53,690 nucleotides of DNA, from assembly GCA_934476075.1 (NCBI GenBank), contig CAKSNH010000016.1, forward strand, positions 1 through 53,690. Reading direction: 5' to 3'. This stretch comes from an uncultured Clostridia bacterium. GTDB taxonomy: Bacteria; Bacillota; Clostridia; UBA1381. Below, piece after piece: positions 7,571 to 16,394 of this stretch; within the stretch, counting starts at the first letter, position 1, and every line of letters begins with the position of its first letter. Under the pieces are notes generated by a model. The model made no database searches. It saw only the letters and a program-made list of their open reading frames with translations, and had not been told where the DNA came from. Both the position numbers and the translations under genes were made by a program.

Positions 7571-7830
7571 AATTATACCACATATCATATCAATTCACAA
7601 TGCCGACAAACTCTAACAAAAAACCGTATAAAAACAGCACTCAGAGCCATATCCCGAGTGCCGTCTGTGCAGCGTATATTCATCATACCTCAATTTACAG
7701 AATATGTGAGATGGGTTTATTACCCCGAACTCTGTCACCAAAATCCGAAATGGGACAAAATAGGGCAAATCGATGCAACGGTTAGTAGTAAAAACGTAGT
7801 AAGAATTTGGGTTGTTACTACTGTGGAGTC
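7571..7830. repeat. Integrase-terminator block fused to left-arm copy A'
   Basis: Bases 7571-7692 match the region just 3' of the intact integrase (11608-11710) and of the integrase remnant (22677-22800), including a terminator-like stem gcactc ... gagtgc. Directly after comes a second left arm (7718-7830) matching 5930-6040, with tagtagtaaaaacgtagta at 7783-7801. This is the scar where one cargo module was joined to another. Together with the relic at 7838 it accounts for the gene-free stretch 7421-7919. Confidence 0.75.
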
Positions 7831-7837
7831 AAGGTAA

Positions 7838-7870
7838 TTATTTATTCCATTTGCATTCGATATTAACAAC
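7838..7870 (-). pseudogene. Relic of a HaeIII-like endonuclease 3' end
   Basis: On the minus strand these 33 bases read VVNIECKWNK followed by TAA, exactly the last ten residues and stop of the HaeIII-like gene at 20621-22642. The two differ at only two bases, both synonymous (Cys TGC/TGT, Ile ATC/ATT). Homology stops a few bases beyond. This is a remnant of a former cargo gene. Confidence 0.75.
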
Positions 7871-7919
7871 CACCTGCAGCATAATTAAATACAATAATAA
7901 ACTGCTGCACTCCAGTCCG

Positions 7920-8888
7920 TTAAATTTCCACTAAATGCTGATATACCGAGTTTGCAACATACCAAAACATTACTGGCGGTATTGCATTTCCAAGTGCACG
8001 ATACTGTGCAGTTTCACTTCCCACAAGTTTGAAGTCTTCCGGGAAACTTTGGATTCTTGCAACTTCTCTTGGTGTAAACCTGCGATATCGTTCTCCTACC
8101 ATCAATACAGGATCCGTACTGTTAAGAGATACTTTCGCTAAATGTGCCCCCACCGTATTGCAAGGCTTGGATATATCTTGTGCTCGCCCTTTATTCATAG
8201 ACTCACGATTTCTCATCATTCCTGCTACGGCTCTATCGCTAAAAAAATATTTTTCATCTACTGTATTTTCAATAACTGAACTAAGGGGTTCATATAAGAC
8301 CTCCTCTTTCAATGCAACATCTGGAAATGTAAACTTGATGCCTAGGTCCTTTCTAAACCCAACAATAATAACCCTCTCTCTTTTCTGAGGAACCCCATAC
8401 TCAGCAGAGTTTAATATTGAATAGCTCACATCGTAACCACTTTTTTTAAATTCTTCCATAATTAGCGGAAATGCACTCCTCTTATTTGCTGTAAGTAATC
8501 CTTTGACATTCTCTGCAATAAAACACTTTGGCTTTTTTTTACGAAGAATTCTGCACATTTCAAAAAACAACTTTCCTCGTTCGTCCTTCACTCCCAAACG
8601 TTTCGGATTTTGAGCCACAATTGAAAATGACTGGCACGGAAACCCCCCTGTTAAAATATCAACATCAGGAATTTCCTCTGACTTCACTTTTCTAATATCT
8701 CTATTATCCGGTTTAATTCCAAAATTCTCTTCAAAAATATTACATGCATTGTCATCGATATCATTTGCATACACTATTTCCATATTATTAGCATCATATT
8801 TTTTTCCGAGAAAATCAAATCCTCCAAGCAAACCGACATCGGTTCCTCCACATCCACAAAATAAAGATGCTACTTTTAATTTGTCCAT
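7920..8888 (-). CDS. C5-cytosine DNA methyltransferase (second of a pair)
   Basis: A 322-residue type II methyltransferase that transfers methyl from S-adenosylmethionine to C5 of cytosine. Motif I LFCGCGG (9-15), motif IV GGFPCQSFS with nucleophile Cys85, motif VI ENV, motif VIII QKRERV, and C-terminal motifs IX-X (RRFTPREVARIQSFP; YRALGNAIPP) are all present. The target recognition region before motif IX is short. The gene overlaps the upstream nuclease gene by 13 bases and is last in a three-gene operon whose first gene is another C5 methyltransferase. Recognition sequence cannot be read from the sequence alone. Confidence 0.93.
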   Translation of the reverse strand: MDKLKVASLFCGCGGTDVGLLGGFDFLGKKYDANNMEIVYANDIDDNACNIFEENFGIKPDNRDIRKVKSEEIPDVDILTGGFPCQSFSIVAQNPKRLGVKDERGKLFFEMCRILRKKKPKCFIAENVKGLLTANKRSAFPLIMEEFKKSGYDVSYSILNSAEYGVPQKRERVIIVGFRKDLGIKFTFPDVALKEEVLYEPLSSVIENTVDEKYFFSDRAVAGMMRNRESMNKGRAQDISKPCNTVGAHLAKVSLNSTDPVLMVGERYRRFTPREVARIQSFPEDFKLVGSETAQYRALGNAIPPVMFWYVANSVYQHLVEI

Positions 8889-10339
8889 GTTAACAACTCC
8901 TCAAACTGACCCACCTCGGACGGGTTAAATATAATATCCGCACCGTTGTTAGGTATCATATCAATCATATCTCTTTTATACAGACCTACTGGATCTTGTA
9001 ACAGAAATAGTTTTCTCTCTTTCTTACTAAGTAATAGTCTGTACACATAATACCTATCATGCGTACTACTTGCAGTATTCCACTCATTCTTCGTAAGATG
9101 TACCCTGTTAAAATGCAACGGCTTTGAACTGATAGTTGTTTTAACTTCAATATATCTCTTGCGTTCATCTAACTCCACAGAACTTATGTCGTAACCAACA
9201 GCATACTGGGTAGGGATACGCTTAATCAAATGAATCAAATCCTCACGACCACCAATCTTAATACGCATACACTCATGACCATGAACAAGGCTTTCTCCAA
9301 TATCTCCGATATCTTTTGTTGTAAATCCGTCATAATGTATAGCAATTCTTTTTTCAATAACACTCTCTCTTTCAACAAACTCAGAAAAACTTCCTATGCC
9401 ATCAGATGTTGTATTTTCCTTAAGTTTCTTCAACTCATCTTCATCAGAAGCAATGTATGCCAAGATATCAGTTGAAAAATCAGTTTCTTTAATGTCTCTA
9501 TTAACATAAGAAAACCAACCATTAACACAACCTTTTACGCTTTCCATATTTCCTGATCTGTTTTCAATCATCCCATCATACTCATCAAACCATTCCGTAG
9601 ATTCAATGAATCTAATTATCGCATCTTCTTCTAAAGTATTAAGATAATAGGTATGATTATCATAAGTTTTCAAAAGGTTCGCAATCTCCATATAATCAAG
9701 AATATCACCTGCATAACGGATAACATCTCCTGTCTGGTCATATTCCAGTTTATTCTGACGATTGTCAAGTATCCTTTCCCATGTTTTCTTAACGCCCTCA
9801 TTATCTCTGGTCACACGCAAATCATTAAAGATGCAGTGACAAGCTTCACACTTAGTAATACCTACAGAATTACCACCTTCTCTATTTGCATACTTCAACA
9901 TTTTTAAAATATACTGTGCTGGTTTAAAATGAATTCCGTTCTCAATTTGCTCCAATACATTCTTTGGTTTGATATGGGCACCAGGATACTGGAAATTATA
10001 TAAAAACACCTTAAAGCATTCTACTAAATCTTCATTTGCAGCTAGTTCAATTGCTCTTCTTCCTGGTTTGTCTGTTGTATCAGTATGCTCGATAAAACCA
10101 AAAAGTGCAGATATTTCTGTTCTCCAATTGTTAATAGTCTTAAGTTCTCTATGAGCATTCCCTGGATACCTATAAATTGCCTCGTTTACTTTTCTGATAA
10201 ATTCATCTGTAGGCTGTTCACCCACTCTTGTAATTTCCTCCGCCATATAAATCAGTACATTCTCAATGTCGCCTTTGAAACGAGGTCTGACATGGTGAAT
10301 ACGGAAATAGTATTCTTCTGGTATTTTATATTCACTCAT
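8876..10339 (-). CDS. Putative type II restriction endonuclease with DUF3883-type nuclease domain
   Basis: A 487-residue protein between two C5 methyltransferase genes, overlapping both (8 bases upstream, 13 downstream). The C-terminal 145 residues match the DUF3883 pattern: GESLV (Glu349), GYDISS (Asp384), IEVKTT (Glu398, Lys400), which together form a PD-(D/E)xK nuclease centre, then LTKNEW and YYVYRL. The N-terminal 340 residues are probably DNA-binding and include a CEACHC cysteine cluster near residue 165, possibly a zinc site. I do not recognise the N-terminal part. The cleavage role is inferred from the nuclease motif and operon position. Confidence 0.8.
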   Translation of the reverse strand: MSEYKIPEEYYFRIHHVRPRFKGDIENVLIYMAEEITRVGEQPTDEFIRKVNEAIYRYPGNAHRELKTINNWRTEISALFGFIEHTDTTDKPGRRAIELAANEDLVECFKVFLYNFQYPGAHIKPKNVLEQIENGIHFKPAQYILKMLKYANREGGNSVGITKCEACHCIFNDLRVTRDNEGVKKTWERILDNRQNKLEYDQTGDVIRYAGDILDYMEIANLLKTYDNHTYYLNTLEEDAIIRFIESTEWFDEYDGMIENRSGNMESVKGCVNGWFSYVNRDIKETDFSTDILAYIASDEDELKKLKENTTSDGIGSFSEFVERESVIEKRIAIHYDGFTTKDIGDIGESLVHGHECMRIKIGGREDLIHLIKRIPTQYAVGYDISSVELDERKRYIEVKTTISSKPLHFNRVHLTKNEWNTASSTHDRYYVYRLLLSKKERKLFLLQDPVGLYKRDMIDMIPNNGADIIFNPSEVGQFEELLTWTN

Positions 10340-11378
10340 AAATATCCTCCAATTCTTTCTTTAAACTTTCAGCAATTGCCTGTGCCATAAGTGGCGGAAC
10401 CGCATTTCCTACCTGTCTAAATTGCTGGGTTTTATTTCCTAGAAAAATAAAACTATCTGGAAATGACTGTAATCTTGCACACTCTCTTACCGTTGGAACA
10501 CGATTATATTTATAGTGAAAATGATGTCTATGTCCCGTATCAATTGTAGGCGCCGGTTTATTACTTGCAAATCTTGTCCATGCCACATGGAAATTTCTTG
10601 ATTTGCTATATTCTTTAGGAAGGTCTTTGTAATTTCCACCATCTGGCACAAGAGAAATAATTTTCTTAACCTTATCAGAATGTGCCGCCGCAATGTGATT
10701 TCTTACTGATAGAGAATTAGCTCTCATCAGTTTTTGATAATCATTGCTCGGTTCTGTGGTATAAGGAACATTATCCTCCCCCAACTCATACTCTAATGGT
10801 GGAAGATCATCCAATGCCATACTACAAGTTACAATTTTATCAAATGGGGCAGGATATTGAAACTTGCCTTTTTTCATTCCAACAAAGATAACTCTCTTTC
10901 TATTTTGTGGCACCCCATAATCAGCTGCACACAAAATTTTATACTGTATGTTATACCCCATCGCTGTAAACTTATCTATAATGCTATCTTTTATCTGACC
11001 ACCAAACAAACCTACCAAGCCGGGCACATTTTCAATAACAAAAGCCTTTGGTTTTATCTCTTCCACCAAACGAATGTACGAAAGGTATAATTTATTTCTT
11101 GGATCTTCAAACTTGCGAGGACCAGAAAGTGACATTCCTTGACACGGTGGTCCGCCAATAATTACATCAACTTCCTTGTTTCCGATTAGAGGTTTGATAT
11201 CTCCATCGTAAGTAATCTGTGTTATATCACCACAAATAGATTTTGTGTTCTTGTGGTTTAGTTCAAAAGTTTCTAGTGTTTTCGCATCATTATCTATTCC
11301 TAACAAGATATTAAAACCTGCAGATTCAAATCCATAAGATAATCCACCTGCTCCTGAAAATAAATCTATTACATTCAT
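10332..11378 (-). CDS. C5-cytosine DNA methyltransferase (first of a pair)
   Basis: A 348-residue methyltransferase with motif I DLFSGAGG (5-12), motif IV GGPPCQGMS with nucleophile Cys79, motif VI ENV, motif VIII QNRKRV, a longer recognition region (SRNFHVAWTRFASN) and motif X (QVGNAVPP). A start at 11378 is preferred because motif I begins at once and GGAGG lies 12 bases upstream; in-frame ATGs at 11390 and 11420 are weaker choices. It is the first gene of the restriction operon. It differs clearly from the second methyltransferase, so each probably modifies a different strand or site. Confidence 0.92.
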   Translation of the reverse strand: MNVIDLFSGAGGLSYGFESAGFNILLGIDNDAKTLETFELNHKNTKSICGDITQITYDGDIKPLIGNKEVDVIIGGPPCQGMSLSGPRKFEDPRNKLYLSYIRLVEEIKPKAFVIENVPGLVGLFGGQIKDSIIDKFTAMGYNIQYKILCAADYGVPQNRKRVIFVGMKKGKFQYPAPFDKIVTCSMALDDLPPLEYELGEDNVPYTTEPSNDYQKLMRANSLSVRNHIAAAHSDKVKKIISLVPDGGNYKDLPKEYSKSRNFHVAWTRFASNKPAPTIDTGHRHHFHYKYNRVPTVRECARLQSFPDSFIFLGNKTQQFRQVGNAVPPLMAQAIAESLKKELEDIYE

Positions 11379-11561
11379 TTTTCTATTCATCCTCCACACA
11401 TAGTCAAGTCTTTTTGCCATTTTTTCTTTTGTACTGTTTTTTCAAACTTTTCAAGAATTACCTTTACCGCAATGTCGTATTTATTTGCAATCATTCTGCT
11501 TTATATTACTCAATAAACTATAGCTTTATATCTCACCAAATCAAATATGTAGCCCAAATAG

Positions 11562-11706
11562 TTTTATCTCCTTAATGCTCTTTTCTATTTTGCGATATTT
11601 AATTATTAAAATTATACCACACCCACTCCCACATATCAATTCGCAATACATACAAAAAACAGCACCCAAGCCATAGCCTGAGTGCCGTCTATGCAGTGTA
11701 TATTCA
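11562..11706. repeat. Slot-2 edge: orphan ribosome site plus integrase-terminator block
   Basis: Bases 11562-11576 (minus strand TTAAGGAGATAAAA) are identical to the ribosome site of the HaeIII-like gene at 22646-22660, and the following tgcgatattta and attataccacac words continue the match, with a small insertion. Bases 11608-11706 are the block that follows every integrase copy. The ribosome site has no gene behind it here. Confidence 0.7.
11660..11688 (-). terminator. Intrinsic terminator of the integrase gene
   Basis: On the minus strand a 10-bp stem (GCACTCAGGC with GCTTGGGTGC, two G-T pairs) is followed by GTTTTTTG, about 20 bases past the integrase stop. Sequence variants recur at 7640, 22745 and 28662. 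Confidence 0.75.
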
Positions 11707-12981
11707 TCATACCACTCTGAACATCTTCTGCGTTACTGCCTTTCTGCCGGAGGTTTTATCAAGCTCCTTCCTTGCGTTTTCCAAGTCCTCCATGCGTTTT
11801 AGCTCATTCTCGGCATCTTCAAGTCCGAGATGTGTGTAAGTGTTGAGCGTTACACCTATGTCGCTATGCCCCATAAGGTACTGCAGTGTCTTCGGGTTCA
11901 TACCCGACTTTGCCATATTACTGCAATAGGTATGTCTGCAAACGTGCGGCGTAATATTCGGTATCTGTATACGGTAAATATCGTTATATCGTTTTACCAT
12001 GTGGTTGAAACGATGTTCCCAATGCATTGCAATCAAGGGATTTCCGTTATCGTCCAAGAATAGAAAACCTGTGTAACCATCAATCATTTTCTCAAATTTA
12101 GGTTTCGGTCTATCCTCGATAATAGCTTGAAAACAACTAGCTACATCTTCCGTCATCGGCAGTTTTCTCGTTCCGGCATTGGTTTTGGTGGATTCAATGA
12201 CAAGTTTCATATCCGGCATTCGCTGAATTTGGTGGTCGATATTTATGATACGGTTTTCCAAATCGATGTCACTTAATGTCAACCCACAGAATTCTGAAAT
12301 ACGTATTCCCGTATGGAAAAGAATATAAACAACTTCATAGTATTTGCAGTACACATTATCATCGTGAACAAACTTTAAGAAATTCCGCATTTGCTCTCTT
12401 GTAATCGCCTCACGAGTAACACTGTCATTTACTACTACATTTGCCAATTCAAATGCAAAAGGGTTTTTGCTTAAAATATCATCATCTACCGCCATCTGAA
12501 ATGCCGGACGCAAAACGCCACGCACAGTTTTGATTGTGCTGTATCCTTTTCCGTCCTGCTGCATTTTGATAAGAAATAATTTTGCATCAGATGTTTTCAC
12601 ATTAGCAATTTTCTTGTTGCTAAAATCCTCTTTTGCCAGCAAGTTTTTTACAAAATTATAGTTTGTGAGAGTATTGGGTTTGACACCTGTTTTGGTTTTT
12701 AAATATCGTTCCACCAGTTCCGCAACGGTTATATTTCTGCCGATAGGGTCAATGTTATTATCTAAATTATAGCCTATCTGTTTTTCCAATTCTCGCAGTG
12801 AAAGACAAGGCTTTTTTCCAACAGGCAATTTATCGGTCGATTCTAAACGCCAACTATATACAAAGTGTGGTTTCCCATCGATATGATATTTGAACTGATA
12901 CTTGCCGTCAGAGCGGATTGATTCTCCGCGTCGTAAAACCCTATGCTTTGAATCACGTCTTATTCCTGATTTTCTCGCCAT
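11707..12981 (-). CDS. Tyrosine recombinase integrase, Tn916 type
   Basis: A 424-residue integrase, probably intact. It has an N-terminal arm-binding domain (about 1-75), a SAM-like core-binding domain (85-185) and a catalytic domain with Arg227 (HTGIRISE), Lys266, His346-x-x-Arg349 (HVCRH), His372 (MGHSD) and nucleophile Tyr382. It should catalyse integration and excision between the 37-bp attachment repeats. The start follows AAAGGAGAG and overlaps the excisionase gene by 29 bases. The 3' end faces the cargo slot, and a diverged copy of its last 60 codons lies at 22795-22980. Confidence 0.95.
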   Translation of the reverse strand: MARKSGIRRDSKHRVLRRGESIRSDGKYQFKYHIDGKPHFVYSWRLESTDKLPVGKKPCLSLRELEKQIGYNLDNNIDPIGRNITVAELVERYLKTKTGVKPNTLTNYNFVKNLLAKEDFSNKKIANVKTSDAKLFLIKMQQDGKGYSTIKTVRGVLRPAFQMAVDDDILSKNPFAFELANVVVNDSVTREAITREQMRNFLKFVHDDNVYCKYYEVVYILFHTGIRISEFCGLTLSDIDLENRIINIDHQIQRMPDMKLVIESTKTNAGTRKLPMTEDVASCFQAIIEDRPKPKFEKMIDGYTGFLFLDDNGNPLIAMHWEHRFNHMVKRYNDIYRIQIPNITPHVCRHTYCSNMAKSGMNPKTLQYLMGHSDIGVTLNTYTHLGLEDAENELKRMEDLENARKELDKTSGRKAVTQKMFRVV

Positions 12982-13192
12982 AATTATCTCTCCTTTTTAA
13001 TTCAGAATGTGTTTTTAAATATCTTTCAAAATCAGCTTTAACAATCAGTCTGCGTGTGCCATACATAGCAATAAAGTCAAGGTTCTTGTTTTCCTTCAGA
13101 AGTTTGTAAAACTTTCTGCGACTTAATCCGAAAAGGTCGATTGCCTCATTAGGGTTCAAAAAATCCTTTTCTTCTAAATTTGGCTTATTCAT
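12953..13192 (-). CDS. Excisionase-like DNA-binding protein 1
   Basis: A 79-residue winged-helix protein (LNPNEAIDLFGLSRRKFYKL ... RRLIVKADFERYL) of the Tn916 Xis/MerR-like fold. It overlaps the integrase start and follows a second excisionase-like gene by an 8-base overlap. The family bends DNA and steers the integrase toward excision. It is the most diverged of the three paralogues. Confidence 0.8.
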   Translation of the reverse strand: MNKPNLEEKDFLNPNEAIDLFGLSRRKFYKLLKENKNLDFIAMYGTRRLIVKADFERYLKTHSELKRRDNYGEKIRNKT

Positions 13193-13436
13193 TCTCTTTC
13201 ACCTCAATTCCGTCCATAATCAACTGCTCAATATAGTCTTCAAACTTTGCTCGTACAATCAAGTATCTGTTACCCATGTAGAAAGCAAATTTACCTTCAT
13301 TGATTTCTGCCATCCGTCTGAGATTTTTAATTCCGATATTGAAATAAGCAGAAGCCTCATGTATTGTCAGCAGATATTTCTCACCTATTGGAATATTTTT
13401 TTTAGTACTGCTGATATTATTTTTTGAATTAGCCAT
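13185..13436 (-). CDS. Excisionase-like DNA-binding protein 2
   Basis: An 83-residue protein close to Tn916 Xis in pattern: P-x-x-x-KYLLTIHEASAYFNIG, then KNLRRMAE, then GNRYLIVRAKFEDYI. RBS GGAGG precedes the start. It shares the same layout as the third paralogue at 13535, so the two probably come from a duplication. Confidence 0.85.
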   Translation of the reverse strand: MANSKNNISSTKKNIPIGEKYLLTIHEASAYFNIGIKNLRRMAEINEGKFAFYMGNRYLIVRAKFEDYIEQLIMDGIEVKENE

Positions 13437-13534
13437 ATGTTTCTACCTCCTGTTTTATATACGACCGTTTCGGTCATTACATATATCACTCTAAACCGGA
13501 AAAATAGCAACTACTATTGGCAAATAAAAAGAAT

Positions 13535-13759
13535 TTATATCGTAGAAGTTTCGTTCAAAAACTGCTCGAATTTTGTGCGATTTATAAGGTATCTATTGCC
13601 GCTGTAAACACTGAATCTTCCCATATTTTCTTCAGCTAATCTACGCATCTTTTTTACACCTATATTGAAATAATAGGCCGCCTCTCTAATGGATAGCATA
13701 TACTTTTCACTTAGCGGGATTGCGATTGTCACACCATCATCATTCAAAAACTGTTGCAT
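13535..13759 (-). CDS. Excisionase-like DNA-binding protein 3
   Basis: A 74-residue Tn916 Xis-type protein (EKYMLSIREAAYYFNIG, KKMRRLAEE, GNRYLINRTKFEQFL). RBS AAAGGAG. It leads the xis-xis-xis-int group and is separated from the next gene by about 100 bases, which may hold a promoter. Which of the three paralogues acts in excision cannot be told from sequence. Confidence 0.85.
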   Translation of the reverse strand: MQQFLNDDGVTIAIPLSEKYMLSIREAAYYFNIGVKKMRRLAEENMGRFSVYSGNRYLINRTKFEQFLNETSTI

Positions 13760-13850
13760 AATTTTATCTCCTTTCCCGAAAGAGCGTTGATGATACCCTT
13801 TCTACCTATATGCGATAAATCAAGGCAAATCGAACCCCATAAAAGCAAAA

Positions 13851-13880
13851 ATGCCTGCAAGGAAAACTCCTCACAGGCAT
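13851..13880 (-). terminator. Terminator after the endolysin gene
   Basis: The stem ATGCCTG...CAGGCAT with an inner AGGA/TCCT pair lies 16 bases past the endolysin stop on the minus strand and is followed by a TTTTTGCTTTTAT tract. Confidence 0.75.
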
Positions 13881-13895
13881 AAGCTGTAAATTCAA

Positions 13896-14714
13896 TTATT
13901 CACTTTTTCCGTCCCATCTATGGTCATAGATACCTGCTCTGTCATTCGTCACAAACACCCTCAACAGCTCGTCCGTAAGACCGAGTTCAGCGTTCTCATC
14001 ACCCTTGAGCAAGCCTTTGTCCATCATCTTCTGAATAGTAGGTCTTGCCCAATCGGGCATATTGCTGTCCACATAATTGTAAATCATTTTGCTGTTTGCT
14101 TTGTTGACTTCCGCCCTTAACGCAGTAAGTTCAGCTTTTAATTCGTCATATTCCTTGCTCATAAGTTCCTCCTTAATACTTGTATAATCAATATTCCCGT
14201 AACCCATAATTCTGCTGTACGAAAGGCTGTATGACTTCTTCGCCACACAGCCACCGTTTGCTACAACACCGCTTGCAGATGAAGTATTGCCCTCTATCGT
14301 ATATACCTTTTTACTGTCTACCGCTGTAACAATGCCCGTATGACACGCAACACCACTTGCGTTTCTGAACATTATAACATCACCCGATTTCGGATTGCTT
14401 GTTTTCCAGATGCCTATTTTCTTGAAATGATTTACACCGTAAGGGCAGTAGGCATAATGACCGCCAAGTAATTTCTCTACCATTTCTGCACCAAAAGTAT
14501 TCGCAAACACTACGCTCACGAACATTGCACACCAGGGCTGTGCTTGAAATACCGACTTTTTCTCGCCGAAATAATCGCAGTAGTCCACTGCAAAACGAGT
14601 GTAGTTGTTGTTTCCCGCATTTGCGGTAAAATCGTTTAGGCTGTGATTGCTTTTCTTTTCAAGATAGCCGACCCACTTTTCAGCCTCGGCTATCAGTTTT
14701 TCGGAATTAGTCAT
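13896..14714 (-). CDS. CHAP-domain endolysin
   Basis: A 272-residue lysin. The N-terminal CHAP amidase/peptidase domain has the nucleophile in QPWCAMFVS (Cys62) and the His in ACHTGIV, with a GDVIMF strand. A helical linker (ELKAELTALRAEVNKA) leads to a C-terminal segment with PDWARPTIQKMMDKGLLKG, a pattern seen in phage lysin C-termini. The start at 14714 follows AGGAGAG and overlaps the holin gene by 8 bases, the classical holin-lysin pair. It would cleave host peptidoglycan when the holin opens the membrane, but that holin is damaged. Confidence 0.88.
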   Translation of the reverse strand: MTNSEKLIAEAEKWVGYLEKKSNHSLNDFTANAGNNNYTRFAVDYCDYFGEKKSVFQAQPWCAMFVSVVFANTFGAEMVEKLLGGHYAYCPYGVNHFKKIGIWKTSNPKSGDVIMFRNASGVACHTGIVTAVDSKKVYTIEGNTSSASGVVANGGCVAKKSYSLSYSRIMGYGNIDYTSIKEELMSKEYDELKAELTALRAEVNKANSKMIYNYVDSNMPDWARPTIQKMMDKGLLKGDENAELGLTDELLRVFVTNDRAGIYDHRWDGKSE

Positions 14715-15066
14715 TATTGTCACTCTCCTCAGCTCGGTCATGTAATTGCTGTAATATATCTTTCAATTTCTCAGGTACGGGCAATCCCAAATGTGAAGTG
14801 TTTTCTAAAATTGATACACCCTCATTTGATATATAGAAAAATATCACCGCAGTTCTTACCACACACCCCGTACCGATGACTTGTACATCAAGAATATTAG
14901 CAATACCGACAAGCAAAAAAATAAGCACCTTTTTACAGATGCCTTTAAATCCAATCTCGCTCGATAATTTCTTATCCGCTACGGCACACATTATACCCGT
15001 AATATAATCGACCGCTACAAGTACAGTGCACCACGGTTTTTGAATGAGTAAACAAACTGTTAACAA
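14707..15066 (-). pseudogene. Phage holin, 5'-truncated by an IS remnant
   Basis: The sequence VAVDYITGIMCAVADKKLSSEIGFKGICKKVLIFLLVG is typical of the phage holin family that includes phi29-like lysis proteins (about 130-150 residues), with hydrophobic segments and a charged tail. The usual N-terminal hydrophobic segment is replaced by a short unrelated stretch (MLTVCLLIQKPWC) that runs into the ISAs1 remnant, and I find no ribosome site. I read this as an interrupted gene, though a shortened product might still be made. Confidence 0.7.
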
Positions 15067-15114
15067 AAATTAATATCACAACAATTATTTTTATGAGATA
15101 ATAAAATAAAAAAG

Positions 15115-15873
15115 GTGATTGTAATGAAAAAGTTAGCATTAGCAGATGTTTTAGAAGAAATTGAAGATACTCGTAGAAAAAATAGTGTAATGTATCCTTT
15201 ACATGAGGTATTAATTATTATGCTTTTAGCAGTAATATGTGGAGCTACATCATATGCAAAAATCGAAATGTTCGGAAATAGCAAATGTGAATGGCTAAAA
15301 AGATTTCTCAAACTTGAATATGGTATACCGGATGCCTGCACATTTAGAAATATAATAAAAGAAATCGACACTCAGAAATTGCACATTCTTTTTTGTGAAT
15401 GGATGAAAAATGTTGTATCGGATTTAACCGGTGTAATTGCAATAGATGGAAAAACTGCTCGCAGAACACGAGATAAAGCTAATCGCCCCCTACATGTAGT
15501 TAGTGCATTCTCTCATGAATGCGGACTTGTCATTGGACAGTTAGCATGCGAAGAAAAAAGTAACGAGATTACTGCAATCCCAAAACTGCTTGATATGCTT
15601 GAAATAAACGGTTGTATAGTAACTATTGATGCTATGGGTACACAAAAAGATATAGCTGAAAAAATCATATCTAAGGATGCGGATTATATATTATCTTTGA
15701 AAGAAAATCAAAAGACTATGTATCGAGATGTAAAGCTATATCTTGATGACATTTGTAAAGATAATGATGTTAAAAACAGCAACAATTATTATAGAACAAT
15801 AGAAAAAGGTCATGGCAGAATTGAATCAAGAACATGTGTTATTTCAGAGGAAATTGGATGGTTAATGCTCTAA
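15115..15873 (+). pseudogene. ISAs1-family transposase, 3'-truncated
   Basis: The first 245 or so residues match ISAs1 transposases: an N-terminal H-repeat-associated region (LHEVLIIMLLAVICGATSYA), then the DDE residues in VIAIDGKTARR, VTIDAMG and GHGRIESR. Family members are about 370 residues; here the frame ends shortly after EEIGW. RBS AAAAAGGTG is present. It broke the holin gene on its left and the hypothetical gene on its right. No clear inverted repeats or target duplication can be seen, consistent with deletion of one end. Confidence 0.85.
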
Positions 15874-16324
15874 TTAAAACATTTATATTAGCCTTATGTA
15901 AAGAATTTATACGATTATGCTTTATTGCACAATAAGAGCTGTAATAATCATTTTTATCATGTGTTCTATATGCCATTGGTGCAAACTCGTTTCCAAAACC
16001 ATTTGTATCAGTAAAATACATATTTTTAGAAATAATCCTTACTTGCTTTGCTGAAAGGTTCCATTCTGTATCAATCTTACTTATTGCTGTTCCAATACTA
16101 TATGCGGTTGTTTTAAAGCTTATTTTATATAATTCCAAAAATAAAGATTCTATTTGTGTATTTATTGCAACCAGTAAATCGGCTATTTGATTTGAATAAG
16201 TCCATATTTGATTATGCCCGTCTTCGTTTTGCTCATCTGAAAAATGAATGTAGTAAGATAACTCTATGACATCTTTTTCTAATTTTCTGTAAACAGTCCA
16301 AAACATATTTGATTTGTCAGGCAT
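15839..16324 (-). pseudogene. Hypothetical protein, C-terminus cut by the IS remnant
   Basis: A 161-residue protein without a recognised family. The start at 16324 follows AAAGGAGAG. Near the C-terminus the pattern IKHNRINSLHKANINVLIRAL resembles helical proteins that carry KH-x-R...H-x-AN-x-x-NV-x-x-AL and then usually continue, a pattern reminiscent of HEPN-like folds. The last dozen codons come from the opposite strand of the transposase, so the native end is lost. The assignment to HEPN is a guess. Confidence 0.5.
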
Positions 16325-16394
16325 TTTACATTCTCTCCTTTCAATTTTATGTGTTTCCATTTTTTTAATATACTTTTTGCTACAGCGTTCAGTT

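Noticed and set aside
8876..10339. Calling the middle gene an HNH nuclease because of its Cys/His cluster
   Set aside because: No H-N-H spacing is present; the C-terminal E...D...ExK pattern fits a PD-(D/E)xK fold better.
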